Notes: a model not told the origin generated them from the letters alone. A DNA stretch of 64,000 nt from DASRDR01 sp044867785 (GCA_044867785.1 JBIOVM010000053.1:9312-73311), one strand, 5' to 3'; shown: positions 26,328 to 35,424, counted from the first letter of the stretch. A program made the numbers and translations.

Positions 26328-27907
26328 CGTTCGATCTGGTGCTCGCGGGCGGCACTGTGGTCGACGGCACCGGCGCCCCTCCCTTCCGCGCCGACGTCGG
26401 CGTGACGGGGGAGAGCATCGGCGCCGTCGGCCAGCTGGGCGAGGCCGAGGGGGCGCGGGTGATCGACGCGACCGGCCTGGTCGTGGCGCCCGGTTTCATC
26501 GATCCCCACACCCACGCCGAGGGGGCGCTCCTGACCGATCCCCAGCACGCGATGGGACTGCGCCAGGGCATCACCACCGAGCTACTCGGGATCGACGGCA
26601 TGTCCTACGCGCCGCTCTCGGCGCCGAACTACCGGCTGTACCGCCGTTGGCTGGCGGGCCTGCTCGGCGAGCCCCCCGAAGAGCTTGACATGTCGAGCGT
26701 CGCCGCCTTCCGCCGCCACTACCATCGGCGGACCGCCGTCAATACCGCCTACCTGGTCCCGTTCGGCACGGTCCGGCTGGAGGTCCTCGGGTTCCGGGAC
26801 GCGCCGCTCCGGGGCCGCGAGCTCGACGCGGCCCGCCGCCTGGTGGAGTCCGGCCTCGAGCAGGGCGCGGTGGGCTTCTCGAGCGGCTCCAAGTACTATC
26901 CCGGCCCCTGGGGGGACACCGAAGAGCTGGTGGCGCTGTGCGAGCCGGTGCGAGCCGCCGGGGCGGTCTACATGTGCGAGCCGCGGACGGCGAACCTGGA
27001 GCGGGCGCACGGGGGGAGCGGCGTGGCCGAGGCGCTGGAGGTCGCGCGGCGCACGGGCGTCCGGCTCCACTTCGCCCACTACCGGACGGCGCCCGAGACC
27101 GCGGGGCGCCTCGACCTGCTCATGCGGCTCATCGACCCGGTCCGCGCGGACGGCCTCGACGTCACCTTCGACGTCTACCCGTACCCCAGCGGCAGCTCCA
27201 TTCCGGTGAGCTACCTGCCTGGCTGGGCCCAGGAGGGCGGCCCCGACATCATCCTTCAGCGGCTCGCCGACCCGGACGACCGCCGGCGGATCGCGCAGGC
27301 GATCGACGAGGACCGGTCGATTCCGCTGGCGCAGCTCGTCTGCTCCTACGCGGGCACCGACCGGACGCTGGAAGGGATGAGCCTGGTCGACCTCGCCGGC
27401 CGGCGGGGCGGCACGCCCGGACAGGTGCTGTGCGACCTCTTGCTCTCGGAGCGGTTGGCACTCGGACACGTGACGGCGCCGCCGCGGAGCGTCGCCCTCT
27501 GGCGACAGGTCGACCGGGACTGCATGGAATTGCTCGCGCGGCCCGACTACATGGTCTGCAGCGACATCACACCGGCCGGCCGCTTCCCACACCCCCGCTC
27601 CTACGGGGCCTTTCCGCGAGTTCTCGGCCGCCTGCGCCGGGACGTGGGCGGCCTCTCGCTGGAGGCCGTCGTCCACCGGATGACCGACCGGCCCGCGCGA
27701 CGCTTCGGCCTGCGCGGCCGGGGCCGCGTCCAGCGAGGGTACTTCGCCGACCTGGTCGTGTTCGATCCCGACCAGGTCATCGACACCGCCACCTACGACG
27801 ATCCCTGCCAGTTCCCGGTCGGCATTCCGTTCGTGGTGGTGAACGGCCAGGTGGCGGTGGACCGTGAGCGTCCGACCGGCGTGCTGGCCGGTCACGCCGT
27901 GCCGTAG
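26324..27907 (+). CDS. D-aminoacylase / N-acyl-D-amino-acid deacylase-family amidohydrolase
   Basis: 527 residues from the GTG at 26324, which overlaps the previous stop (GTGA). It starts with the small beta domain (DLVLAGGTVVDGTGAPPFRADV). The metal-binding His62 and His64 are in FIDPHTHAEG. The EQGAVGFSSGSKYYPG segment, with its conserved G-x-S-S-G, is typical of N-acyl-D-aminoacylases. The chain ends with G-x-V-Q-R-G-Y-F-A-D-L-V-V-F-D-P. Expected reaction: hydrolysis of N-acyl groups from D-amino acids or related amides. Part of the transporter cluster, so the imported molecule may be N-acylated or contain D-residues. Confidence 0.9.
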   Translation: MTFDLVLAGGTVVDGTGAPPFRADVGVTGESIGAVGQLGEAEGARVIDATGLVVAPGFIDPHTHAEGALLTDPQHAMGLRQGITTELLGIDGMSYAPLSAPNYRLYRRWLAGLLGEPPEELDMSSVAAFRRHYHRRTAVNTAYLVPFGTVRLEVLGFRDAPLRGRELDAARRLVESGLEQGAVGFSSGSKYYPGPWGDTEELVALCEPVRAAGAVYMCEPRTANLERAHGGSGVAEALEVARRTGVRLHFAHYRTAPETAGRLDLLMRLIDPVRADGLDVTFDVYPYPSGSSIPVSYLPGWAQEGGPDIILQRLADPDDRRRIAQAIDEDRSIPLAQLVCSYAGTDRTLEGMSLVDLAGRRGGTPGQVLCDLLLSERLALGHVTAPPRSVALWRQVDRDCMELLARPDYMVCSDITPAGRFPHPRSYGAFPRVLGRLRRDVGGLSLEAVVHRMTDRPARRFGLRGRGRVQRGYFADLVVFDPDQVIDTATYDDPCQFPVGIPFVVVNGQVAVDRERPTGVLAGHAVP

Positions 27908-27919
27908 GGGCTCCGGACG

Positions 27920-29140
27920 ATGAACCGCGAGGCGATCGCCCGAGCCGCCGCCGCGGCGGTCGACGAGCCGGGGCTCGTCGCGCTGCTCTCCCGCATGGTC
28001 AGGATCCGCAGCTACTCCGCCGGCGGGGAGGAGGGGCGGATCGCCCGCTTCATGGCCGACGAGCTCGCCGCCCTCGGGCTCGAAGTCACGCTCCAGGAGG
28101 TGCAGCCGGCGCGCCTGAACTGCGTGGGCCGCTGGCCGGGCACGGGCGGCGGCCTGAGCCTCATGCTCAACGGACACCTCGACACGAACCCCGCGGGCGA
28201 GGGGTGGACGTGCGACCCGCTCGGCGGCGAGACGGACGACCGGTTCGTGTACGGCATCGGCGTCTCGAACATGAAGGCCGCCGACGCCGCGTACGTCGCC
28301 GCCATGCAGGCCGTCCAGCGGACTGGCGTCCGGCTCCGGGGCGATGTGGTGCTGGCGTTCGTGGTGGGGGAGCTGCAGGGCGGGGTCGGCACCGTGCACC
28401 TCCTCCGCCAGGGTGTCCGCGCCGACCGGTTCGTGGTGGGGGAGCCGACCGACCTGGCCGCGCTGACGCTCCACGCGGGCTCGCTCGAGTACGAGCTCGT
28501 GACGCGCGGGCGCACGCGTCATCTCTCCAAGATGGAGGAGGGAGTTGACGCCATCGAGCACATGGTCCGGGCAATGCAGGCGCTCCGGGCGATGTCCTTC
28601 AGCGGCCCCGACCGGCCCGAGTACCGGGGTCTGCGCCGGCTGGCGATCGGCGTGATCCAGGGAGGGCTCGGGCCCGAATACCACGACTGGCGGCCCTCGC
28701 TCCTCGCCGACCGCTGCCGGATCCGCTTCGCGGTGCGCTACGGGCCCGGTCAGACGCCGGAGTCGGTCGAGGCCGACATTGAGACCGTCCTCGACGGGCT
28801 GCGCCGGGCCGATCCCGTCTTCGCGGCCGAGCTGTGTCCGAACCGCGGCCCGCATCGCCTGGTGATGGAGCCGTTCGAGGTCCTGCGCGACGCCGACATC
28901 GTTGGCACCGTGGTCGAGGCCCACCGCGCGGAGCTCGGGAAGGACCCGCCGGTGGGGGCCATCGCGCCCTACAGGTTCTACGGCACCGACGCCGCCCACC
29001 TGGCGCGCGCGGGCATGCTCGGCCTCGTGTACGGGCCGGGCGGCAAGTACAACACCATGCCGGACGAGCGGGTGGAGATCCGCGACGTCTGTGCCGCCGC
29101 GCGGGTGTACGCGCGGACCATCGTCGCCACGTGCGCGTGA
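27920..29140 (+). CDS. M20-family deacylase/peptidase (ArgE/DapE-like) with altered metal-bridge residue
   Basis: 406-residue M20 protein. The first metal site reads NGHLDT (His86, Asp88). The bridging position, normally Asp in G-x-x-D-x-K-G, is Asn117 in GVSNMKAAD, and the next Glu is Glu151 in VGELQGG. The dimerisation domain follows from about residue 190. A late SerHis-type position is replaced by Y-G-T-D-A-A-H (around 330), supplying the last ligand. The loss of the bridging Asp is shared with the M20 protein encoded at 55566-56813, so it is probably a subfamily feature. Likely hydrolyses an N-acyl or dipeptide bond. Confidence 0.87.
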   Translation: MNREAIARAAAAAVDEPGLVALLSRMVRIRSYSAGGEEGRIARFMADELAALGLEVTLQEVQPARLNCVGRWPGTGGGLSLMLNGHLDTNPAGEGWTCDPLGGETDDRFVYGIGVSNMKAADAAYVAAMQAVQRTGVRLRGDVVLAFVVGELQGGVGTVHLLRQGVRADRFVVGEPTDLAALTLHAGSLEYELVTRGRTRHLSKMEEGVDAIEHMVRAMQALRAMSFSGPDRPEYRGLRRLAIGVIQGGLGPEYHDWRPSLLADRCRIRFAVRYGPGQTPESVEADIETVLDGLRRADPVFAAELCPNRGPHRLVMEPFEVLRDADIVGTVVEAHRAELGKDPPVGAIAPYRFYGTDAAHLARAGMLGLVYGPGGKYNTMPDERVEIRDVCAAARVYARTIVATCA

Positions 29141-29166
29141 CGGCCGGCGGCCGCCGGGAGGCCTGA

Positions 29167-30177
29167 GTGACCGAGCGCTTCGTGTCCAAGTTCAGCCAGA
29201 TCCGCGGCTTCGAGATTCCCGTTCTCCGCGACGGGGTGCCGAGCTTCCTCGGCGTTCCCCTGGCGCGCACGCCCGCCGACCTGGCCGGGGCCGATGCCGC
29301 GATCATCGGCATTCCCTATGACCGTCCGGCGACGGCGGGGCGAGGCGCCGGCGACTGGGCCGGCTACCGCGAGGCGCCCGCCCACGTGCGCCAGCGCTCG
29401 CTCCGGTATGCGGGCTACCTCCCCGAACTCGACCTCGACGTCTTTGAGCACGCGCGACTGGTCGACTACGGGGATGCCGAGATCGAGCCGGACGTGGACC
29501 GCTCGATCGCCAACATCGCCCGCAAGGTGCGGGAAGTGATCGAGGCCGGCGCCCGGCCGATCACGATCGGGGGGTTCTCGCCGTGCGCCTCGTACGCGGT
29601 CATCAAGGGGGTCGCCGAGGCGACCTCGGGCCGGGTCGGCGTGCTGAGCCTGGACGCCCACGGCGACTGCCTGGACGCCGAGTACGGCCCGAACGGGAAC
29701 CGAGCGCCGGGCTCGGCGACCTGGCAGGCCCGGATGTGGGAACACTTCAAGAACGTCGACCCGACCCATCACGTGGAGATCGGGATGCGCGGGCCCCGCA
29801 ACGTTCGCGCTCAGGCCCACGCCTACCGCCAGCGAGGCGGGCGCCTGGTGACGGCGGCCGAGGTGCGCCGCCGGGGGATCGACGCGGTCTGCGTGGAGGG
29901 GCTCCCTCGCGTCTTCGACGGGGCGACGCGGACGTGGTGCCATCTTGACATGGACGTCCTCGACATCGGCGCCGTCCCCGACTGGGGTGACGAGCCGCTG
30001 GGGCTCTCGGGCTGGGACGTCGTGACTGCGGTCCACGAAGCGGGGAAGGGCGGGCTCGATGCCCTCTCCTTCGTCTACGTGGCACCGCGCTCCGCGGGGA
30101 TCGCCGCGATGGTCAGCTACGTCGTCGTGTACCTCCTCGCCGGTTGGATCCTCGGCGGCCGCCTGCGGCCGCGGTGA
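29167..30177 (+). CDS. ureohydrolase-family protein lacking the GGDH histidine
   Basis: 336 aa, GTG start with GGGAGG five bases upstream. It belongs to the arginase/agmatinase family: SLDAHGDCLD (Asp163, His165, Asp167) and HLDMDVLD (Asp261, Asp263) are intact. The first metal motif, normally G-G-D-H-S, reads GGFSPCASY at 135-143, so the His ligand and the neighbouring Asp are missing. The C-terminus carries an unusual hydrophobic stretch (VVVYLLAGWILGG), possibly membrane-associating. It may bind a single metal or act on another substrate than guanidines. Last gene of the long plus-strand cluster. Confidence 0.85.
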   Translation: MTERFVSKFSQIRGFEIPVLRDGVPSFLGVPLARTPADLAGADAAIIGIPYDRPATAGRGAGDWAGYREAPAHVRQRSLRYAGYLPELDLDVFEHARLVDYGDAEIEPDVDRSIANIARKVREVIEAGARPITIGGFSPCASYAVIKGVAEATSGRVGVLSLDAHGDCLDAEYGPNGNRAPGSATWQARMWEHFKNVDPTHHVEIGMRGPRNVRAQAHAYRQRGGRLVTAAEVRRRGIDAVCVEGLPRVFDGATRTWCHLDMDVLDIGAVPDWGDEPLGLSGWDVVTAVHEAGKGGLDALSFVYVAPRSAGIAAMVSYVVVYLLAGWILGGRLRPR

Positions 30178-30199
30178 CGAGCGGCCCGAGGGCCGGTCA
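30171..30199. terminator. possible bidirectional terminator hairpin between convergent genes
   Basis: GGTGAC...GTCACC outer arms enclose GGCCC/GGGCC inner arms around the two convergent stop codons. It has no T-run. Position fits a two-way terminator, but the structure is imperfect. Confidence 0.35.
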
Positions 30200-31468
30200 C
30201 CGAGCGCGCGCGGCGGCGATCGGCCCCGGCCAGTCGAGGGCCTGCCGGAGGAGCTCCGCCGCGACCAGGGTAGCGGCCTTGAGGGCCGTCAGCGAGACCT
30301 TGTCGCGCGTGTCGGCCGCCGTCAGCACGTAGCGCGGCGGGGCGAGCGGGTCGTCGAACCCGCCGAGGAGCCGAAGCGCGGGAATCCCGGCGGCGGCGAA
30401 GCTCGCGTGGTCGCTGTTCGCCATGAGCGGGAGGACGGTCCGGAGCTCCATCGCGGTCTCCCGCGCCACGCGACCGACCCAGTCGTCGAGCTCGGCGAAG
30501 CCGCTGACCAGCGCCGTGAGCGAACTCCCGCCGCCCACCAGGGTGTCGAGGTTCAGGTTGAGCGCGATCGCTGCGCGCTGGGCGGCGGAGAGCTCCGCCA
30601 CGTAGCGCTCCGAGCCATAGAGCCCCCACTCCTCGACCGTGAACAGCACCGCCCGGAGCCCCCGGCGGCACGACGGGACCGCCGGGCCCAGGGCGCGCAC
30701 GAGCTCGAGGACGGCCGCGACGCCGGTGGCGTTGTCGAGCGCGCTCTCCGCCAAGTCGTGGCCGTCGTAGTGAGCGGACAGGACCACCCACTCGTCGATG
30801 CGGCCCGGGATCTCGAGGATCAGGTTCCGCGCCTCGGCCGGCTCCCGCCGGACGTCCACCTCCAGCCGCGCCCGCCCTCGCCGGGTCAGCGCGGCCGCGC
30901 TCTCGAGACAGACGCCCGCCGCCGGGATGTCGCCGGTCTCCCCACGACCCGAAGAGCCCGTCACGAGCACGCCGCCCGGAAGCGGCGAGGCGATCAGGAA
31001 CCCGGCCGCGCCCCGATCGCGGGCCCACTGGTACTTTCGCCGGCGGTGGATGGTCCCCGCGGCGAACGGATACTCGTGGCGCACCAGCACGAGCCGGCCC
31101 CCGATCCGGGGGCCCGCCGCCTCGAAGGCTTCCGGCGTGCCCCGGCCGAGGTCGAGCACCTCGGCCTCGAGCCCGCCGCGCGGCGTCGGGGGCGACCAGA
31201 CCAGCGAGTGGGCGCGGAGCAGCGGCGCGTCGGCGCCGCCGGCCACCGCGAGCGTCGTGCGCTCCCGCCCCCAGCCCGGGTACGTCACGCGGTGCTCGGC
31301 GACCCGCGCGCCCGGCGCGGCCGCAGCCAGGCGCTCGCGGAGCAGCGCGCACGCCCTGGCCTCGCTGGGGGTTCCGGCGAACCGCCCGCCGCAGTCGGCC
31401 AGGGCGTGAAAGTCCTCCGCCAGCTGCGTCGACTGCCAGATCCCGGCGAGGGCCGCGGCGTGGGACAC
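30197..31468 (-). CDS. M28-family metallopeptidase (aminopeptidase Y-like)
   Basis: 423-residue zinc peptidase of family M28. The metal site and catalytic residues are visible: LSAHYDGHD (His and Asp), ALDNATGVAAVLELVRAL (bridging Asp), FTVEEWGLYGS (Glu pair), a central ANSDHASF and TAADTRDKV near the end. No signal peptide is evident, so it is probably cytoplasmic. A segment between about residues 90 and 190 may be a PA-like insert. Encoded with a further M20 peptidase on the minus strand, 7 bases after that gene. Confidence 0.88.
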   Translation of the reverse strand: MSHAAALAGIWQSTQLAEDFHALADCGGRFAGTPSEARACALLRERLAAAAPGARVAEHRVTYPGWGRERTTLAVAGGADAPLLRAHSLVWSPPTPRGGLEAEVLDLGRGTPEAFEAAGPRIGGRLVLVRHEYPFAAGTIHRRRKYQWARDRGAAGFLIASPLPGGVLVTGSSGRGETGDIPAAGVCLESAAALTRRGRARLEVDVRREPAEARNLILEIPGRIDEWVVLSAHYDGHDLAESALDNATGVAAVLELVRALGPAVPSCRRGLRAVLFTVEEWGLYGSERYVAELSAAQRAAIALNLNLDTLVGGGSSLTALVSGFAELDDWVGRVARETAMELRTVLPLMANSDHASFAAAGIPALRLLGGFDDPLAPPRYVLTAADTRDKVSLTALKAATLVAAELLRQALDWPGPIAAARAR

Positions 31469-31475
31469 GGGCGCC

Positions 31476-32675
31476 TCAGCCCAGCACGTCGTGGATGAGC
31501 CGCGCGTAGACGGCGGTCCCCGTCGCCACGTCCTCGAGATCGACCGACTCGTCCGCCATCCCCGAGGCGCTGTAGAAACGCGGCTCGTCGGGCGCGGTCC
31601 GCCGGTAGGGGCCGAACATCGCCGTCGGGATCCCGGCCTCGATCAGGAAATGTGCATCCTCGAACCCGGCGGTCGCCGCGATCGCCGCCTCGCGGCCCGT
31701 CACCGCGCGATGGGCGCGGCGGCACGCCGCCACGATCGGCGCATCGGGAGCGATCTCGCCCGGCGGGACTCGCATGATCTCCCGCACCCGGTACTCGAAC
31801 GGCTCGGGATCGGCGGCCCGCACGGCGGCGCACAGCGCCTCGATCTCGGCGCGGGCGGTGTCGAGCGACTCTCCGGGCACCAGGCGCCGGTCGAGCTCGA
31901 TCGTCGCGCGGTCCGCGACCAGGTTGAACTTCGTCCCGCCGCGGATCGTCCCGAGGTTGATCGTCGGGGCCGGCAGGAGCGGATGCGTCCGGGAGGCCAG
32001 GCGCGGGACGAGCTCGTCCTCTAGGGCGCGCACGATGCGCGCGGCCTTGCTGATCGCGTTGACGCCGAGCCAGGGCCGGCCGCCGTGGGCGGACCGGCCG
32101 CGCACCTCGATCTCGAGCCACAGGGCCCCCCGGTGGGCGACGCGCACCGCGTCGCCGGTGGGCTCGCAGACCACGCCGCAATCCGCGCGGATCAGCCCCG
32201 CACGGACGAGGAAGCCGGTGCCCAGGTGCCCGCCCGAGACCTCGTCGGCGACCGCGGTCACGAGGAGATCGCCTGCCAGACGAGTCCCTGTCCGGCGGAC
32301 CATTTCGATGGCGAACACCATCGAGGCCAGGCCGGCCTTCATATCCATGACTCCCTGCCCGTAGAGCCGGGTACCCTCGCGCTCGCCCGCGAACGGGTCG
32401 CGGGTCCAGTCCGTGCCCGGCGGCTGGACGTCCATGTGGCCGTTAAGGAGCAGGGTGGGGCCCCGGCCGGAGCCGACGAGGTGCGCGACGACGTTCGGGC
32501 GGCCCGGCGCCGACTCTACGATGCGGCCGTCCAAGCCCAGCCGCCGGAGCTCGTCGAGGATCAGGGTCGCTACCGGACCCTCGTTCCCCGGGGGGTTGAC
32601 GCTCGGAGCTCGGACGAGCGCCCGGAGGAAGTCGGCGAGCGCGTCGAGATCGAGCGGTCGGCTCACGGACGGCAT
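31476..32675 (-). CDS. M20-family peptidase/deacylase (ArgE/DapE/CPG2-like)
   Basis: 399 aa from the ATG at 32675; longer frames upstream would run into the divergent transporter operon. Metal site: NGHMD (His80, Asp82), GQGVMDMKAG (Asp111), VADEVSGG (Asp144-Glu145 in place of Glu-Glu), and the late GFEDAHFL. The dimerisation domain starts at about residue 185 with RGALWLEIEVRGRSAHGG. It is divergent from the second dipeptide-type transporter and cotranscribed with the M28 gene, so the pair may process peptides brought in by that system. Confidence 0.9.
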   Translation of the reverse strand: MPSVSRPLDLDALADFLRALVRAPSVNPPGNEGPVATLILDELRRLGLDGRIVESAPGRPNVVAHLVGSGRGPTLLLNGHMDVQPPGTDWTRDPFAGEREGTRLYGQGVMDMKAGLASMVFAIEMVRRTGTRLAGDLLVTAVADEVSGGHLGTGFLVRAGLIRADCGVVCEPTGDAVRVAHRGALWLEIEVRGRSAHGGRPWLGVNAISKAARIVRALEDELVPRLASRTHPLLPAPTINLGTIRGGTKFNLVADRATIELDRRLVPGESLDTARAEIEALCAAVRAADPEPFEYRVREIMRVPPGEIAPDAPIVAACRRAHRAVTGREAAIAATAGFEDAHFLIEAGIPTAMFGPYRRTAPDEPRFYSASGMADESVDLEDVATGTAVYARLIHDVLG

Positions 32676-32735
32676 TGTACGGCGCGCGGACGGCCACCGG
32701 ACGGCGCTGGCGGCGGCGGATGACGCGACCTCGTC

Positions 32736-32765
32736 TTGACACCGGCGTCGCTCTCGGCCTACGGT
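32736..32765 (+). promoter_or_regulatory. probable promoter of the second dipeptide-type transporter operon
   Basis: A perfect TTGACA (32736-32741) and TACGGT (32760-32765) with 18 bases between them, about 100 bases before the binding-protein ATG. The -10 is weak, the -35 is consensus. Confidence 0.5.
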
Positions 32766-32862
32766 GGTCCGGCGTCCGGCCCGACGGCAACGAGACCGGC
32801 GTCTCGTGTCGCGGGCTACCGTCAACCCGCCGCCCTGGCGTCGGAACAGAGGAGGTTCCTCC

Positions 32863-34374
32863 ATGCGCCACAGACTCGCCGTCGCCATCGCCGTCCTGGT
32901 CGCGCTGGCCCTCGCACCCCAGCTCGGGGAAGCGCAGAAGCGTGGTGGCGTCCTCAAGTTCGCCGTTCCCAGCGTGAAGCCGGGGCTGGATCCGGCCCAC
33001 ACCACGACCGGCGACGCGTACATGCTCACCCAGGCGATCTTCAGCAACCTCACGCGGGTCGACGAGAATCTGGAACCGCAGCCCCAGCTGGCGCGCTCGT
33101 GGGAGCCGAACGCCGACAGCACGGTGTGGACCTTCCGCCTCGTGACCGGCGCGAAGTTCCACAACGGCCGGGAGGTCACGGCCGACGACGTCGTGTTCAG
33201 CCTCGACCGCATCCTCGATCCGAAGACCGCGAGCCCGGGCGCCAAGGCCCTGGGCCCGATCAAGAAGGTCCGAGCGGCCGACAAGCACACGGTGGTCTTC
33301 GAGCTGACCGGCCCGTACGCGGATCTTCCGCTCCAGCTCGGCAACACGTTCGCCCGGATCGTGGCCAAGGAGAATATCGATACGATCAGCCACGCGCCGA
33401 TCGGCAGCGGCCCGTTCAAACTGAAGGAATACGCCACCGGGACCCGCGTGGTGCTGGTCCGCAACCCGGACTACTTCGAGAAGGGCCTGCCCTATCTGGA
33501 CGAGATCCACCAGGTCTACCTGAAGGAGTACGCCGCCCAGATCTCGGCGCTGTCGACCGGCGAGATCCACGTCATGTACCTGGCCCCGACCGAGGTGCTG
33601 CCGCAGCTCACGCAGGACCCGGGGGTCACCGTTCTCCAGGTGCCGGCGCCGTCGTTCCAGCCGATCGAGATGTTCGTGGGCCAGCCGCCGTTCAACGATG
33701 CCCGCGTGCGGCAGGCGCTCCGCCTGGCGGTCGACCGCAAGGCCATGATGGAGGTCGCCACCGGCGGGTACGGCACGCTCGGCAACGACACCCCCGTCGG
33801 CCCGGCGAGCCGGTGGTTCAACAAGGCGATCCCTCAGCGCGGTCGCGACGTGAAGGCGGCAAAGGAGCTCCTGGCCAAGGCGGGGTACCCGAACGGCCTC
33901 GACGTCGTGCTGTACACCTCGAGCGGCCGACCCGGGCTCGAGGAGGCCGCCGTGGTGATGCGGGAGACGGCCAAGGAAGCCGGCTTCCGCATCAAGCTCG
34001 AAAGCGTCGAGATCGCGCGGCTCTACAGCGAGATCCTGCGGAGTCCGAAGCCCAACACGATGGTCCACAACAACTGGTTCGGCCGTCCGACGATCGACGA
34101 GACGCTCACCCCGTACGTGTTCACCAAGAGCACCTGGAACTACACCGAGTACTCGAACCCCAAGGTCGACGCGCTGCTGAACGACGCGCGCAGCGCCGTC
34201 CAGGTCGACCGCCGCAAGAAGCTCTACGACGAGGTGCAGAAGATCCTGTGGGAGGACGGCCCGGAGCTGGTCCCGTACTTCCGCAACTACGTGTCGGCGG
34301 CTCGCAAGAGCGTCAAGAACTACAAGCTGATTCCGGTCCAGTACGTGGACCTCCGCGAGGTCTGGCTCGAGTAG
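32863..34374 (+). CDS. dipeptide-type ABC transporter substrate-binding protein (SBP_bac_5)
   Basis: 503-residue periplasmic binding protein. The ATG at 32863 follows AGAGGAGG by 7 bases. A Sec signal peptide covers about residues 1-24 (basic RHR, hydrophobic core, EA cut). Motifs are parallel to the paralogue at 19623: PGLDPAHT, SNLTRVDENLEPQPQ, KFHNGREVTADDVVFSLDRILDPK. Unlike that paralogue it uses Sec and not a twin-arginine signal. It heads a transporter operon in order A-B-C-DF followed by hydrolases. The ligand may be a peptide, opine or metal chelate. Confidence 0.95.
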   Translation: MRHRLAVAIAVLVALALAPQLGEAQKRGGVLKFAVPSVKPGLDPAHTTTGDAYMLTQAIFSNLTRVDENLEPQPQLARSWEPNADSTVWTFRLVTGAKFHNGREVTADDVVFSLDRILDPKTASPGAKALGPIKKVRAADKHTVVFELTGPYADLPLQLGNTFARIVAKENIDTISHAPIGSGPFKLKEYATGTRVVLVRNPDYFEKGLPYLDEIHQVYLKEYAAQISALSTGEIHVMYLAPTEVLPQLTQDPGVTVLQVPAPSFQPIEMFVGQPPFNDARVRQALRLAVDRKAMMEVATGGYGTLGNDTPVGPASRWFNKAIPQRGRDVKAAKELLAKAGYPNGLDVVLYTSSGRPGLEEAAVVMRETAKEAGFRIKLESVEIARLYSEILRSPKPNTMVHNNWFGRPTIDETLTPYVFTKSTWNYTEYSNPKVDALLNDARSAVQVDRRKKLYDEVQKILWEDGPELVPYFRNYVSAARKSVKNYKLIPVQYVDLREVWLE

Positions 34375-34388
34375 GGGCGGCGTGCGCG

Positions 34389-34420
34389 CCGGGGCGGGCG
34401 CCCGGGCGGGCCTGCCCCGG
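34389..34420 (+). repeat. GC-rich hairpin between binding-protein and permease genes
   Basis: Arms 34389-34398 and 34411-34420 pair over 9 of 10 positions around a 12-base GC loop. It lies in the 60-base gap between the binding-protein stop and dppB, the same place as the hairpin in the paralogous operon. Confidence 0.5.
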
Positions 34421-34434
34421 TCGAGATTCCTGCC

Positions 34435-35391
34435 GTGGGGCTGACCAGGTACGTCGTTCGCCGGCTCGGTCTGCTCGTCGTCACGCTGCTGGCGATCTCG
34501 CTCCTCATCTCCGGCATCCTCCAGCTCCTGCCGGGCGATGCAGCCGACCAGATCCTGGGAGCGTGGGCGGAGCGCTCGGGCCAGACGCTGGCCGCCATGC
34601 GCGTCCGCCTGGGCCTCGATCGGCCCTGGCATGAGCGATACCTCGCGTGGCTCGGCGGCGTGGTGCAGGGCGACCTCGGGCGCAGCCTGGCGCTGAACCA
34701 GCCGATCGCGCCGCTGCTCCTGGAGCGCCTCGGGTACTCGCTGCGCCTCGCTCTCCCCGCCCTCGTGATCGCCGGCGTGGTCAGCGTGCTGCTGGGCGTG
34801 CTGGCGGCCATGCGGCCAAACGGGCTCCTCGACCACGCGATCACCACCGTGACGCTCGCCGGCGTGTCGCTCCCGGCGTTCGTCACCGGGTCGCTCCTGA
34901 TCCTCGTGTTCGCCGGATGGCTGCGCTGGCTGCCGTCGGCGAGCGCGCTGCTCCAGGGAGAGGGTGTCACGTTCTGGGCGCGCATGCTGGCGCTGCCGAT
35001 CGCCACCCTGACCCTGGAGTCGCTGGCCCACGCGACGCGCACCACGCGCAGCAGCATGATCGAGGCCCTGAAGACCTCGTACGTCCGCACCGCGGTGCTC
35101 AAGGGCGTGCCCCGCCGTGTCGTGCTGTTCAAGCACGCGCTGCGGAACGCGTTGCTCCCCACGGTGACCGTGCTGGCCTTCAACTTCGGCTGGATGCTGG
35201 GCGGCATCGTGGTGGTGGAGCAGGTGTTCAGCTACCCCGGCCTGGGAAGCCTCGTGCTCTTCGCCATCGAGCAGCGCGACCTCCCGCTCCTCCAGTCCAG
35301 CATGTTCTTCGTGGCGGCGGGGTACTGCGTGGCCAACCTGGCCGCCGACGTCGTCTACGCGCTGCTCAACCCCCGGATCCGCTACGCGTGA
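34435..35391 (+). CDS. dipeptide-type ABC permease, DppB family
   Basis: 318 aa from a GTG start. It has the DppB features LQLLPGDAADQ, MRVRLGLDRPW, an EAA loop around TSYVRTAVLKGVPRRVVLFKHALRNALLP and the C-terminus LLNPRIRYA. It forms the transmembrane channel with the following DppC-type protein. Confidence 0.95.
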   Translation: MGLTRYVVRRLGLLVVTLLAISLLISGILQLLPGDAADQILGAWAERSGQTLAAMRVRLGLDRPWHERYLAWLGGVVQGDLGRSLALNQPIAPLLLERLGYSLRLALPALVIAGVVSVLLGVLAAMRPNGLLDHAITTVTLAGVSLPAFVTGSLLILVFAGWLRWLPSASALLQGEGVTFWARMLALPIATLTLESLAHATRTTRSSMIEALKTSYVRTAVLKGVPRRVVLFKHALRNALLPTVTVLAFNFGWMLGGIVVVEQVFSYPGLGSLVLFAIEQRDLPLLQSSMFFVAAGYCVANLAADVVYALLNPRIRYA

Positions 35392-35424
35392 GGCCCGTGG
35401 CCCCGTCGCCGCGCCCGCCCGCCG

